DNA of 64,000 bases from contig NZ_BDIR01000011.1 of assembly GCF_001895145.1 (NCBI RefSeq), forward strand, positions 1 through 64,000, in the 5' to 3' direction. Under the pieces are notes generated by a model. That model saw nothing but the letters and a program-made list of their open reading frames with translations. It was not told the origin of the DNA and did no database searches. A program made the position numbers and the translations under genes. Shown here in pieces: positions 16,642 through 25,234 of this stretch (position 1 is its first letter; every line of letters starts with the position of its first letter). Source of the stretch: Arcobacter sp. LA11 (lineage in GTDB: Bacteria; Campylobacterota; Campylobacteria; Campylobacterales; Arcobacteraceae).

Positions 16642-17829
16642 TTAGAATTTATAACTTAAATAAATTCTTGTTGTATCTGTGTCTTCTTTAAAAACTTTCT
16701 CTGTTTCTACGTGTTCATAATTTACTTTTAACAGAAAATTTTTATAAAATGGGTATATTATCATAGCTCCAACAGCATCTACATCTCCTAAAGCATGAGT
16801 TTTTGAGGCAGAATGTCCTGCATAGGCAATAACTGTTGAATTTGCAATTGGCGCAATAATACCTCCTACAATAGTATCTGTATCAGCTCTAACAGGTACT
16901 CCTCCTCCATGAACTGGCATGGCTGTAAATGGAGTATCAGATGTCCCTGCTCCTGCACCTGTATATACAGGTGCATGTTTATCCGTGCTTGAAGTATATG
17001 CAGCTATATATGCAAGTTTTCCAATTCCTAATGGACCCATTGCTTTTAATCCAAATAATTTACCATCTTGTGCATCAGAAGCCTGTGTTTTATCTGTTGA
17101 AGTTAAAACTTGCGCTGAGATATTGTGACCAGCAATTACATAATCGGCTTGTAGATATAATGCCTCTTTATCAGAAGCTGATGTTTGACCATTTTCTTTT
17201 AAATATTGGGCTTGTAATGTAAGGTCTTTAATAGAAGTATTTTTAGCATAAATAGTATATGCTCCATCTTGAAATTTATCAAAATCTCCAGTGTCTCCTA
17301 TAGAATTAGTTTTTCCTTGATATTTATTTATATAACCTGCAACTAAAGTTGTATCAGGAATATCTGTGTTTGTTAAAACATAAGCTTCAAAAGAATCTTT
17401 TAAAATTGATTCAGAAGATTTTCCATCTATTGCCGTACTTACCAGAGGTGTATAGATATATTGCCTACCAGCTTTTAAACTTGTTTTTGAAATTGTATAA
17501 TCAATATATGCTTCTGATAAAACTGCACCAGATGCATCTAAATCATTTGCAAAAACATTACTATTATTTTTATCATCTATAATAGAAGATGTCTGAAAAG
17601 TAGCCCCTGCTTTAAAACCATAAAAATCACCTGTTATGATACCTAAACTACCACCAACAGCCGTAATATTATCTGATTTCTTATTTCCTAGGAAATTTGA
17701 GTTTGAGTATTCTGCTTTAATCTCACCTTTTACTTTTGAGTTTGAAAAAGCTTCTGACAAGTTCTGTGCATTTACTGAGCTTATTAGAGCTAGAGAAGTA
17801 ACTAAACTTAACTTTACAATTTTTTTCAT
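16642..17829 (-). CDS. Outer-membrane porin (epsilonproteobacterial OprD/major OMP type)
   Basis: 395 residues. The signal peptide is clear (MKKIVKLSLVTSLALISSVNA, cleavage after VNA). The mature part is rich in Gly, Ser, Thr and alternating hydrophobic strands (for example LKAGRQYIYTPLVST), as in 16-18-stranded porins, and ends with the outer-membrane C-terminal Phe (RIYLSYKF). It converges on the phenol operon. A copy of the phenol operator with a -10 sequence lies about 100 bp upstream, so it is a candidate entry channel for phenolic substrates. Specificity is inference. Confidence 0.85.
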   Translation of the reverse strand: MKKIVKLSLVTSLALISSVNAQNLSEAFSNSKVKGEIKAEYSNSNFLGNKKSDNITAVGGSLGIITGDFYGFKAGATFQTSSIIDDKNNSNVFANDLDASGAVLSEAYIDYTISKTSLKAGRQYIYTPLVSTAIDGKSSESILKDSFEAYVLTNTDIPDTTLVAGYINKYQGKTNSIGDTGDFDKFQDGAYTIYAKNTSIKDLTLQAQYLKENGQTSASDKEALYLQADYVIAGHNISAQVLTSTDKTQASDAQDGKLFGLKAMGPLGIGKLAYIAAYTSSTDKHAPVYTGAGAGTSDTPFTAMPVHGGGVPVRADTDTIVGGIIAPIANSTVIAYAGHSASKTHALGDVDAVGAMIIYPFYKNFLLKVNYEHVETEKVFKEDTDTTRIYLSYKF

Positions 17830-17927
17830 TTTATTCCCTTAATTATGTGATTTTCAAAAGAAATCTCTTCTTCAATAGAAATTCGCAAAATATCAAAGAA
17901 GAAATCTATTTAGAGTTTTCATATATA

Positions 17928-17959
17928 AATATAATTAAATGAAATCGCATTTTAATCGC
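17928..17959 (-). promoter_or_regulatory. Operator-like direct repeat plus -10, porin promoter (site A)
   Basis: On the minus strand GCGATTAAAATGCGA (17959 to 17945) has two perfect GCGA half-sites 11 bp apart. Eleven bases downstream TATATT (17933-17928) is a good -10 hexamer. The porin start is about 100 bp further, leaving a long leader. The same arrangement is found upstream of dmpK and the SDR gene. Confidence 0.6.
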
Positions 17960-18056
17960 GAATTGAATAAAATAACTTAAATGGCTTATCTTTAATATAT
18001 GATTAATTATTTAGTTCTAAAAATACACAAGAAAAATACTAATTTATTATTATATA

Positions 18057-18070
18057 AAAACTATAGTTTT
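18057..18070. promoter_or_regulatory. Palindrome upstream of the nickel/cobalt transporter operon
   Basis: AAAACTATAGTTTT is a perfect 14-bp palindrome, 29 bp before the nikK start. AT-rich flanks extend the symmetry imperfectly (18046-18080). It is a candidate operator, perhaps for a metal regulator such as NikR or Fur, but matches neither consensus well enough to say which. Confidence 0.4.
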
Positions 18071-18099
18071 ATAATTATAAAAATTTAAAAAGGATACTT

Positions 18100-18813
18100 T
18101 TGAAAACTTTTTTACTTCACATTCTCTTTTCTATATATGCAAGTGCACATTTCTTAGCATTTATTCCAACAACGGATAATATAAAGGATGATTCTCCTAA
18201 AATAAACTTTGACATGATGTTTATGCATCCTTTTGAGCAAACTGGTATGACAATGGAAAAACCAATAGGTCTCTTTTTGGATAAGAAAGAGCTTCCTTTA
18301 ACTTCTGTAAATAAATATAATCATAAGGCATGGAGTAGTAGTTATACTTTTAAAAAGCCAGGTGTTTACCAATTTTATGTAAAACCTACTCTTTATTTTG
18401 AACCTAGTGAAGAGAAGTATATCTCTCATGTTCCAAAGGTAATAATAAGTGCTTTTGGAAGAGAAGATGGTTGGGATGAACCTGTAGGTTTAAAGTATGA
18501 GATTATTCCCTTAGTTAAACCTTTTGGAGTTTACAAAGGAAATCTCTTTCAAGGTAAAGTTTTACATAATGGAAAACCTGCTTCAAATGTAGAAGTAGAA
18601 GTTGAATTATATAATACTTTTGGATTAAAAACCCCTAGTGATGCACATATAACACAAGTTGTTAAAACTGATGATAATGGCATTTTTTCTTTTGTTATGA
18701 ATCATAAAGGTTGGTGGGGATTTGCTGCACTGATAGAAGAGGGTGAAGAAGAGTATAAAGGTAAAAAATATCCTATTGAAAATGGTGCGTTACTTTGGAT
18801 AAAGGCTTACTAA
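18100..18813 (+). CDS. nikK: NikK-like periplasmic DUF4198 protein of an ECF nickel/cobalt transporter
   Basis: 237 residues from a TTG start preceded by AAGGAT. The N-terminus is a short signal peptide ending near SAHF, leaving a His close to the mature end. A DUF4198 domain follows, with HPFEQTGMTMEKP, paired beta strands (WSSSYTFKKPGVYQFYVKP) and a C-terminal carboxypeptidase-regulatory-like fold containing TDDNGIFSF and KGWWGFAAL. Such proteins occur with NikM/NikL/NikQ/NikO in nickel uptake operons and may capture metal in the periplasm. The gene leads that operon here. Confidence 0.8.
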   Translation: MKTFLLHILFSIYASAHFLAFIPTTDNIKDDSPKINFDMMFMHPFEQTGMTMEKPIGLFLDKKELPLTSVNKYNHKAWSSSYTFKKPGVYQFYVKPTLYFEPSEEKYISHVPKVIISAFGREDGWDEPVGLKYEIIPLVKPFGVYKGNLFQGKVLHNGKPASNVEVEVELYNTFGLKTPSDAHITQVVKTDDNGIFSFVMNHKGWWGFAALIEEGEEEYKGKKYPIENGALLWIKAY

Positions 18814-18817
18814 CATA

Positions 18818-19420
18818 ATGCATATTTCGGACGGGATTTTATCAAGTGAAGTTGTTATTACTTCATCTGTTATTGCTATTGGGTTTGTTTTATATTCATT
18901 AAAAACAATTAAGAATAATAATATTGCTATTATAGCAGCAATGGGGGCTATATTTTTTATAGCTTCCTTTATTCATATCCCTTTAGGTCCTACTCAAATT
19001 CATTTGGTTCTTTTAGGTGTGATTGGAATAGTACTAGGCTCTTCAGTATTTTTAAGTATTTTAATAGCTTTATTATTACAAGCTACACTTTTAGGTTATG
19101 GTGGATTAACTTCTCTTGGTTCAAATTTATTGATAATGGCTCTACCTGCTTTTTTAATATATTTAATTACAAAAAATGGTTTATTAAATTTTTTAAGTCA
19201 AAAAATGAAATATTTTTCGATAGGTTTTTTAGCCGTATTTTTATCTACAATTTTTTTAGCACTTATTTTAGCTTTATCAAAAGATGAATATTTATATGCT
19301 TCATATACGATAATATTTGCAAACATTCCAGCTATGATAATAGAAGGTTTAATTACTCTATTTTTAATTAATTATTTGAAAAAATCTATGCCTACTCTTT
19401 TAGATGAAGTAAATTTATGA
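18818..19420 (+). CDS. nikM: NikM/CbiM-type substrate-binding membrane component
   Basis: 200 residues with about six membrane helices. The hallmark N-terminus MHISDGILS carries the His2 metal ligand, and IHIPLGPTQIHLVLLGVIGIVLG carries the conserved histidines of the CbiM/NikM family. It is the metal-specific S component of an ECF transporter. Nickel is favoured over cobalt because the operon has nikK and nikL partners in place of cbiN, but the sequence alone cannot settle the metal. Confidence 0.88.
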   Translation: MHISDGILSSEVVITSSVIAIGFVLYSLKTIKNNNIAIIAAMGAIFFIASFIHIPLGPTQIHLVLLGVIGIVLGSSVFLSILIALLLQATLLGYGGLTSLGSNLLIMALPAFLIYLITKNGLLNFLSQKMKYFSIGFLAVFLSTIFLALILALSKDEYLYASYTIIFANIPAMIIEGLITLFLINYLKKSMPTLLDEVNL

Positions 19421-19824
19421 GAATAGTATTTCTGTCTTTTCTTTTAGTAAATATTTTATTTGCCCATAAATTAAACCTATTTTTATTTGAAGAAAATAAT
19501 GAAATACGTATTAGTTCTTATTTTGCTTCAGGAACACCATGTAAAAATTGTAAGGTAGATATATTTAATGAAAAAAAAGAACTCTTAAGTAGTGTTAAAA
19601 CTGATAAAAATGGTGAATATATTATAAAAAATGTTGAACCAAAACTATTTATAAAAGTTGAAGCAGTTGGTGGTCATGCTGTTGAGAAAAAGTTTGAACT
19701 TAAAAATATAAAATCTAAGCAAGATATAGAAGATATTAAACCAGAAAATAGTTTTTTACAATCTATTTTTGCAATTTTATTGATTGCAATAATTTTTTTA
19801 GTATTAAAAAGAATAAAAAAATGA
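19417..19824 (+). CDS. nikL: NikL-like small membrane-anchored component
   Basis: 135 residues: N-terminal signal segment (MRIVFLSFLLVNILFAHK), then a small beta domain with ASGTPCKNCKVDIF and a TDKNGEYIIKNVEPKLFIKVEA strand pair. A C-terminal membrane helix ends in KRIKK. This topology (periplasmic domain with a C-terminal anchor) fits NikL of nickel ECF transporters. The two cysteines (PCKNCK) may be structural or bind metal. It overlaps nikM by 4 bp and nikQ by 4 bp. Confidence 0.72.
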   Translation: MRIVFLSFLLVNILFAHKLNLFLFEENNEIRISSYFASGTPCKNCKVDIFNEKKELLSSVKTDKNGEYIIKNVEPKLFIKVEAVGGHAVEKKFELKNIKSKQDIEDIKPENSFLQSIFAILLIAIIFLVLKRIKK

Positions 19825-20468
19825 GTAAATTTAATTCTTCAGTTCTTTTAGTATCAGCTTTTTTATATTCAATTTTTATTAGTTTTAATAAGATTGAAAT
19901 TTTATATTTCTTTCCTATAATCTTTGTTGCTTTTTGTGAATATAAAATTATCTTAGAAGTATTAAAAAAATTATTGTTTTTAAATTTATTTATTTTAATG
20001 ATTTTTGTAGTTCTTTTAATACAAAGTTCACTAGAAGAGGCTCTAAATATATATATTAGAACAAATATGATTATTTTGTTTAATCTGTTTTTATTTTCCC
20101 ATTCGAGTGGTTATGATATTGTTAGAGCATTAAATGAACTTAGGTTTCCTAAAAAGTTTGTAAGTTCAGTATATTTTACATTAAAGATGATACAAACATT
20201 GACTGATGAGTTAAAAAAAATACGACAAACTTTACAAGCTAGAGGTTTTAAATCTTCTACCTCTCTTTTTACTTATGAGACATATGGAAATCTATTTGGT
20301 CATATTTTTGTAAAATCTATTAAAAAAGCAAATGCAATGCAAGATTCTTTTGCTCTTAGAGGTTTTCATGGAAGAATTTATTTAATCAATAATTCAAAAT
20401 TGTCTCTTTATGATTTGACTTTGATATTTTTGGTTTGTATGTTATTTGTAAAAAAGGCAGTAGTATGA
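19821..20468 (+). CDS. nikQ: NikQ/CbiQ-type ECF transporter transmembrane (T) component
   Basis: 215 residues, several membrane helices in the first half. The coupling-helix region has the family pattern QTLTDELKKIRQTLQARGFKS, and a second stretch AMQDSFALRGFHGR carries the second conserved Ala-Arg-Gly motif that contacts the ATPase. It overlaps nikO by an ATGA junction. Confidence 0.85.
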   Translation: MSKFNSSVLLVSAFLYSIFISFNKIEILYFFPIIFVAFCEYKIILEVLKKLLFLNLFILMIFVVLLIQSSLEEALNIYIRTNMIILFNLFLFSHSSGYDIVRALNELRFPKKFVSSVYFTLKMIQTLTDELKKIRQTLQARGFKSSTSLFTYETYGNLFGHIFVKSIKKANAMQDSFALRGFHGRIYLINNSKLSLYDLTLIFLVCMLFVKKAVV

Positions 20469-21115
20469 GTTGTTCAATTAATTTAAAAGAGGTCTCTTAT
20501 GAAACAAATAAAGAGATTTTTAAAAATGTAACACTAAATGTTTCCCATGAAGAGAAAGTAGCAATTGTAGGAGCAAATGGAAGTGGTAAGAGTTCTTTAT
20601 TAAAAATTGTTGCAGGTCTTATGAAACAAAAAGATGGAGAAATTTTTTTATTTCATAATGAAATGAAGAAATTAAATGATTTTAAAGAGTTTAGAAGTGA
20701 TATTGGATATCTTCCTCAAGATGTTAGTGATCATTTTTTATGTCCAACTGTTATTGAAGATGTGATGTTTGCTCTTCGTGCAAAAGGTATAAAAAAAGAT
20801 GAAGCATATACTAAATCTTGTGCTATTTTAGATGAACTTGGAATTCTACACTTAGAAAATAGAAATATATATGATTTAAGTGGTGGAGAGCAAAAAATTA
20901 TTGCACTTGCTGGTATTTTGATTACTCAACCAAGAATTTTACTTTTAGATGAACCTACTAATGCACTTGATGAAGATGCTGAAGAAAAAATTATTAAGAT
21001 ATTAAATTCTATAAAAAAATCTATGATAATAGTTTCTCATCATAAGACATTTATAGATAGATTAGCTCCTACAATTTATAAACTTTCTGCAAGAGGTTTA
21101 GATAAAATTAATTAA
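20465..21115 (+). CDS. nikO: NikO/CbiO-type ECF transporter ATPase
   Basis: 216 residues from the ATG at 20465. That start forms an ATGA overlap with the nikQ stop and is preceded by AGGCAG, so it is preferred to an ATG ten codons earlier that lies inside nikQ. Walker A is GANGSGKSSLLK, Q-loop LPQDVSDHF, signature LSGGEQK, Walker B ILLLDEPTNALD, H-loop VSHHK. It ends the transporter operon. Confidence 0.9.
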   Translation: MSCSINLKEVSYETNKEIFKNVTLNVSHEEKVAIVGANGSGKSSLLKIVAGLMKQKDGEIFLFHNEMKKLNDFKEFRSDIGYLPQDVSDHFLCPTVIEDVMFALRAKGIKKDEAYTKSCAILDELGILHLENRNIYDLSGGEQKIIALAGILITQPRILLLDEPTNALDEDAEEKIIKILNSIKKSMIIVSHHKTFIDRLAPTIYKLSARGLDKIN

Positions 21116-21132
21116 AGTTTAACTTTAAACTT
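21115..21132 (+). terminator. AT-only inverted repeat after nikO (weak terminator)
   Basis: AAGTTTAA and TTAAACTT form a perfect 8-bp stem with a two-base CT centre, overlapping the nikO stop region. Low GC makes it weak; it may end the transporter transcript. Confidence 0.35.
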
Positions 21133-21460
21133 AGAGTTATTTTAATTGATTTTGGCATTATAATAATATTTAAAGATGCTTATAATAAGTCTTTCAAGAG
21201 ATAAAAGATAAAAAATAAATAATTTTTATAAGATTATTTCAGTATAAAAAAGATAGTTTAAAATTATTAAATAACTTCAATTAATCCACAATATTTATAC
21301 GATTTAATTGTATAAAATAGCACTAGAATAGCATTTTAGAGTTAATTTTGAAATTCATTAGATTTTCTTAAAATTAGCTAAAAATAATTAAAAGTTTTAA
21401 GATTATTTTAATTATTTTTATGTAAACATATTCTAGAACAATAACTTTAAGGAGTAACTG
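21133..21460. other. Long AT-rich intergenic region with an inverted repeat
   Basis: About 330 bp without a convincing gene. It is extremely AT-rich. Positions 21379-21393 and 21406-21420 form a perfect 15-bp inverted repeat with a 12-base loop, 40 bp before the Cache-protein start. A TATAAA hexamer near 21312 could be a -10. An AAGGAG ribosome site lies at 21449-21454. I see nothing else. Confidence 0.5.
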
Positions 21461-21904
21461 ATGGGAAAATTAATGAAACTAGGGGCAGCTTTATTACTTG
21501 GTGGAGCAACTTATGCATTTGCACTTACAGCTGATGAAGTAAAAGCACATGTAATGGCAGGAAAAGCTTATTGTGACGAAGTGGGTGTTGCAAAATGTGT
21601 TGAAGAAATCGGTAAAAAAGGTGGAAAATTTGATAAAGGTGAGCTATACATTTGGGCAAATGATTTTGACGGTGTAATTACAGGTCATCCAAAAAAACCT
21701 ATTGCTGGGAAAAATTTATATAGATATAAAGATAAAGCTGGTAATCAATTATTTAAAAACTTTATTGATGTAGTAAAGGCTGATGGTCAAGGTTGGAGTG
21801 ATTATGTATGGGCTCATCCTGTAACTAAAAAACAAGCGCCTAAATCATCATTTGTAATTGGAATTGGTGAAAATCAATTAATTGGTGCAGGTTATTATAA
21901 ATAA
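21461..21904 (+). CDS. Periplasmic single-Cache-domain protein
   Basis: 147 residues. A signal peptide (to about residue 21, ending AFA) is followed by a lone Cache-type domain. The stretch LYIWANDFDGVITGHP...GKNLYRYKDKAGNQLF, the ending GWSDYVWAHP and the final IGIGENQLIGAGYYK closely resemble the sCache_2 modules of chemoreceptors, including those of the receptor at 47406. There is no membrane anchor or output domain. Two cysteines (near 39 and 47) could form a disulfide. It precedes a chemoreceptor gene, so it may present a ligand to a receptor; this is inference. Confidence 0.8.
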   Translation: MGKLMKLGAALLLGGATYAFALTADEVKAHVMAGKAYCDEVGVAKCVEEIGKKGGKFDKGELYIWANDFDGVITGHPKKPIAGKNLYRYKDKAGNQLFKNFIDVVKADGQGWSDYVWAHPVTKKQAPKSSFVIGIGENQLIGAGYYK

Positions 21905-21912
21905 AAATCTCA

Positions 21913-21946
21913 AATAAATCCTTGATGAATTAATCAAGGGTTTATT
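21913..21946 (+). terminator. Intrinsic terminator after the Cache protein
   Basis: AATAAATCCTTGAT (21913-21926) pairs with ATCAAGGGTTTATT (21933-21946) over 14 positions with one G-U pair and a six-base loop. It separates the Cache gene from the chemoreceptor gene. Confidence 0.65.
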
Positions 21947-22015
21947 AAAATTATATTGGCTAAAATAAGTATATTACGTGTATTTATTTTATTTAATATC
22001 TAGATAGGATCCCAC

Positions 22016-23890
22016 ATGTTAGCTTTAAACAATATGAAAATAGGTAAAAAACTTATAATAGCTCCCGCTATTGCTGTTTTATTCTTGATAGTCTTAGCAA
22101 TCTTTTCAAATAATGCTTTAAAATCAGATAGAGAAACTTTAAATGAAATTGTTGAGATAAAGTTTGAACTATATAAGGCAAGTAGTAGATTACTTATTGA
22201 TGTTGATTTATATAATTCTGTAATGTATAAAGTATTTAGTTTTGCAACAGGTGGATATGAACAATCACAAATTGATGAACAACTTGTATTGTTAGATAAA
22301 GTTGGAAAGCAGATGGAGAAAGATTTAAAAATCTTATTATCTGCAAAAGGTACGGATGCTAAAGTTAAAAAGATTTTAAAACAAGTTGAAAAAAATGAAA
22401 AAGAATACCTAGGTGCGGTAGCAGATGCCCTTGATATGCTAACAGTTGATGTAGGTATGGCAACTCCAATGCTTTCAGTTACAGATGAGGTATTTTCATT
22501 ATTAAATAAAGATTTAAAAAATATTAATAAAATTGCTGATGATGAAAATAAAATGAGTTATCAAAAAGCATTAAATAAAATTGATAGTACTTTAAATACA
22601 CTTTATGTTTTAATGGCTGTTGCTTTTATATTATGTTTTGTAATTATTACAGCTGTTACAAATTCTATAAAAACACCTTTAAATAAATTCCAAAATGGCT
22701 TACTAGAATTTTTTAAATATATGAATAAAGAGACTTCAGAAGCAAAACTTCTTGATCTTGGTACAAAAGATGAATTAGGAGAAATGGCAGAAGCTGTAAA
22801 TAATTCTATCTTGGCTATTAAAGATGGAATAGAAAAAGATAGAAGCTTAGTTGATAGTGCAATTTCTTGTGCTAATGAAGCAAAAAAAGGATTCTTAAAT
22901 GCAAGAATAGAAGGTAATACATCTAATCCTTCTTTAAATGAACTAAAAGATGTTATTAATGAAATGCTAGTAGAAATCGAATCTAATATTAAAAATGCAA
23001 TGAGCGTATTATCACGATATACTCAATATGATTATAGACCAGAAGCTTGCTTAGAAGGTTTAGATGGTGATTTAAGAGCGCTGTGTTCAGATGTGAATAA
23101 TGTTGGACAAGCAATTACTAGTATGTTAGTTGAAAATAAACAAATAGGATTAATATTATCATCAAATTCTGATAAACTATCAAGTAATGTAGATAATTTA
23201 ACAAGTTCTGCAAACAGTCAAGCCGCATCACTTGAAGAGACTGCTGCTGCGATTGAAGAGATTACTGCAAATATGCAAAATAGCTCGCAAAACATTGCTC
23301 AGATGACCAATTATGCAAATGATGTATCAAATTCAGTTTCAATTGGACAAGATCTTGCTTCTAAAACTGCTTCATCAATGGATGAAATTAATGAGCAAAC
23401 GCAAGCAATTGCAGATTCAATTACTGTAATTGATCAAATTGCTTTCCAGACAAATATTCTTTCTTTAAATGCTGCAGTTGAAGCTGCAACTGCAGGTGAA
23501 GCAGGAAAAGGATTTGCAGTTGTTGCACAAGAAGTTAGAAATCTAGCTGCACGTTCAGCGGAAGCTGCAAAAGAGATTAAAGATTTAGTTGAAAATGCGA
23601 CAGAAAAAGCAAATGGTGGAAAATCAATTTCTACTGATATGATTGCAGGTTACGATAAACTAAATAACAATATCCATAATACTTTAGAATTAATTAATAG
23701 TGTTTCTGAATCTTCAAAAGAACAATTTGATGCTATGGAACAAATCAATGATACGGTTAATAACCTTGATCAAGTTACTCAACAAAATGCACAATCTGCT
23801 GGCGAAGCAAATAAAGTTGCAAGAGAAGTAAATGAAATTGCAGTACAAGTAGTACAAAAAACTGATGAGAAAGAGTTTGAAGGTAAATAA
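22016..23890 (+). CDS. Methyl-accepting chemotaxis protein, four-helix-bundle type
   Basis: 624 residues. TM1 is at about 15-35 and TM2 at about 193-215. The periplasmic part between them is helical and charged, as in four-helix-bundle sensor domains, not Cache. A HAMP-like region and a second helical segment precede the cytoplasmic signalling domain (about 390-600). Its hairpin tip carries the highly conserved [20 protein letters not shown]. It ends in EKEFEGK and lacks the xWxxF CheR tether seen in the receptor at 47406. The ligand is unknown. Confidence 0.92.
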   Translation: MLALNNMKIGKKLIIAPAIAVLFLIVLAIFSNNALKSDRETLNEIVEIKFELYKASSRLLIDVDLYNSVMYKVFSFATGGYEQSQIDEQLVLLDKVGKQMEKDLKILLSAKGTDAKVKKILKQVEKNEKEYLGAVADALDMLTVDVGMATPMLSVTDEVFSLLNKDLKNINKIADDENKMSYQKALNKIDSTLNTLYVLMAVAFILCFVIITAVTNSIKTPLNKFQNGLLEFFKYMNKETSEAKLLDLGTKDELGEMAEAVNNSILAIKDGIEKDRSLVDSAISCANEAKKGFLNARIEGNTSNPSLNELKDVINEMLVEIESNIKNAMSVLSRYTQYDYRPEACLEGLDGDLRALCSDVNNVGQAITSMLVENKQIGLILSSNSDKLSSNVDNLTSSANSQAASLEETAAAIEEITANMQNSSQNIAQMTNYANDVSNSVSIGQDLASKTASSMDEINEQTQAIADSITVIDQIAFQTNILSLNAAVEAATAGEAGKGFAVVAQEVRNLAARSAEAAKEIKDLVENATEKANGGKSISTDMIAGYDKLNNNIHNTLELINSVSESSKEQFDAMEQINDTVNNLDQVTQQNAQSAGEANKVAREVNEIAVQVVQKTDEKEFEGK

Positions 23891-23974
23891 AATTCTAAAT
23901 TTTTTAGAATTTGACTAAATTTAACTTCAAAGAAAATTTTTTTTATTATAATCTATTCTTAGAAAGGATGGATT

Positions 23975-24541
23975 ATGATAAATTATAAAAAAGCTACAAA
24001 AGAAAACATTCCTTCAATATTAGATTTACAAGCAAAAAATTTAGTTACAAACTTAAAAGAGAATGAAAAAGAGGATGGTTTTGTAACTACTCCTTTTACA
24101 GTAGAGCAACTTGAAAACTTAATAGCTCTTGATGGAGTATTTATAGCTATAAAAGATGAAAAAGTTGTCTCATATGTTATGTGTGCTTCTTGGCAGTATT
24201 GGGTTGCTTGGCCTATGTTTGAATACATGGCTAGTTTTTTAGATACTTTAGAATATAAAAATCAAAAACTTACTATGGATAATTCATATCAATATGGACC
24301 AATTTGTGTTTCTAAGGATTGTAGAGGAAGTGGAGTATTTGAAAATATTTTTGAATTTGCAAGATTTGAGATGAGTAAGAAATATCCTATTCTTGTGACA
24401 TTTATAAATAAAATAAATACAAGGTCGTATGAAGCTCATGTTAGAAAACTGGGACTTGAAGTTATAACAGAGTTTGAATTTAACAATAACAATTTTTATG
24501 AATTGGTTTATGACACATCAAAAAAACTGGAAATAAAATGA
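23975..24541 (+). CDS. GNAT-family acetyltransferase
   Basis: 188 residues. The N-terminus YKKATKENIPSILDLQ and the acetyl-CoA-binding segment ICVSKDCRGSGVFENIFEFAR (pattern R-x-x-G-x-x) match GNAT N-acetyltransferases. The C-terminal NTRSYEAHVRKLGLEVITEFEF is the usual last helix and strand. Substrate unknown. It overlaps the racemase gene by 4 bp (ATGA), so the two probably act together or are at least coexpressed. Confidence 0.82.
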   Translation: MINYKKATKENIPSILDLQAKNLVTNLKENEKEDGFVTTPFTVEQLENLIALDGVFIAIKDEKVVSYVMCASWQYWVAWPMFEYMASFLDTLEYKNQKLTMDNSYQYGPICVSKDCRGSGVFENIFEFARFEMSKKYPILVTFINKINTRSYEAHVRKLGLEVITEFEFNNNNFYELVYDTSKKLEIK

Positions 24542-25233
24542 AAAAAATAGGAATGTTAGGTGGAATGTCTTGGGAATCAACATCTACATATTATAAGCTT
24601 TTAAATGAAGAAGTAAAAAATAGATTGGGTGGATTACATAGTGCAAAGATAATTCTTTCAAGTGTGGATTTTGAAGAGATTGAAAAATTTCAACATAGTG
24701 CACTTTGGGATGAAACTGCAGAAATATTGTCAAATGAAGCAAAAGCAGTTGAATTGGCAAATGCAGATTTTTTAATAATTTGTACAAATACAATGCATAA
24801 AGTAGCACCTCAAATAGAAAAGAATATAAATATTCCAATAGTTCATATTGCTGATGCTACTGGGGAAGCTTTGGTAAAAGATAGTATTAAAAAAGTTGCA
24901 CTTTTAGGTACTAAGTTTACTATGACAGAAGCTTTTTATAAAGATAGAATAAAGCAGAAATTTGGGATAGAGGTAGTTATTCCAAATGAAAAAGAACAAG
25001 ATATTATTCATGATGTTATTTATAAAGAGTTATGTTTAGGAAAATGTAATAAAAAATCTAGAGATGAATATATAAAGATTATTAAAAGATTAGAAAAAGA
25101 GCATGAGGCAGAAGGTGTTATTTTAGGTTGTACTGAAATTTCGATGCTTATTAAACAAGGTTATGTTGAAATACCAATTTATGATACTACAAAATTGCAT
25201 GTATTAAGTGCTGTGGATTTTGCTTTAAAATAA
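24538..25233 (+). CDS. Aspartate/glutamate racemase family protein
   Basis: 231 residues. The N-terminal GMLGGMSWESTSTYY, the first catalytic cysteine in IICTNTMHK and the second in ILGCTEISML are hallmarks of the Asp/Glu racemase superfamily, YgeA/RacX-like branch. It probably interconverts amino-acid enantiomers without a cofactor. The SGNH hydrolase gene starts one base after its stop. Confidence 0.88.
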   Translation: MKKIGMLGGMSWESTSTYYKLLNEEVKNRLGGLHSAKIILSSVDFEEIEKFQHSALWDETAEILSNEAKAVELANADFLIICTNTMHKVAPQIEKNINIPIVHIADATGEALVKDSIKKVALLGTKFTMTEAFYKDRIKQKFGIEVVIPNEKEQDIIHDVIYKELCLGKCNKKSRDEYIKIIKRLEKEHEAEGVILGCTEISMLIKQGYVEIPIYDTTKLHVLSAVDFALK

Positions 25234-25234
25234 G

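Noticed and set aside
17884-17887. Another TCGC in the porin leader as an extra operator half-site
   Set aside because: There is no partner 11 bp away, and it is downstream of the presumed porin promoter.
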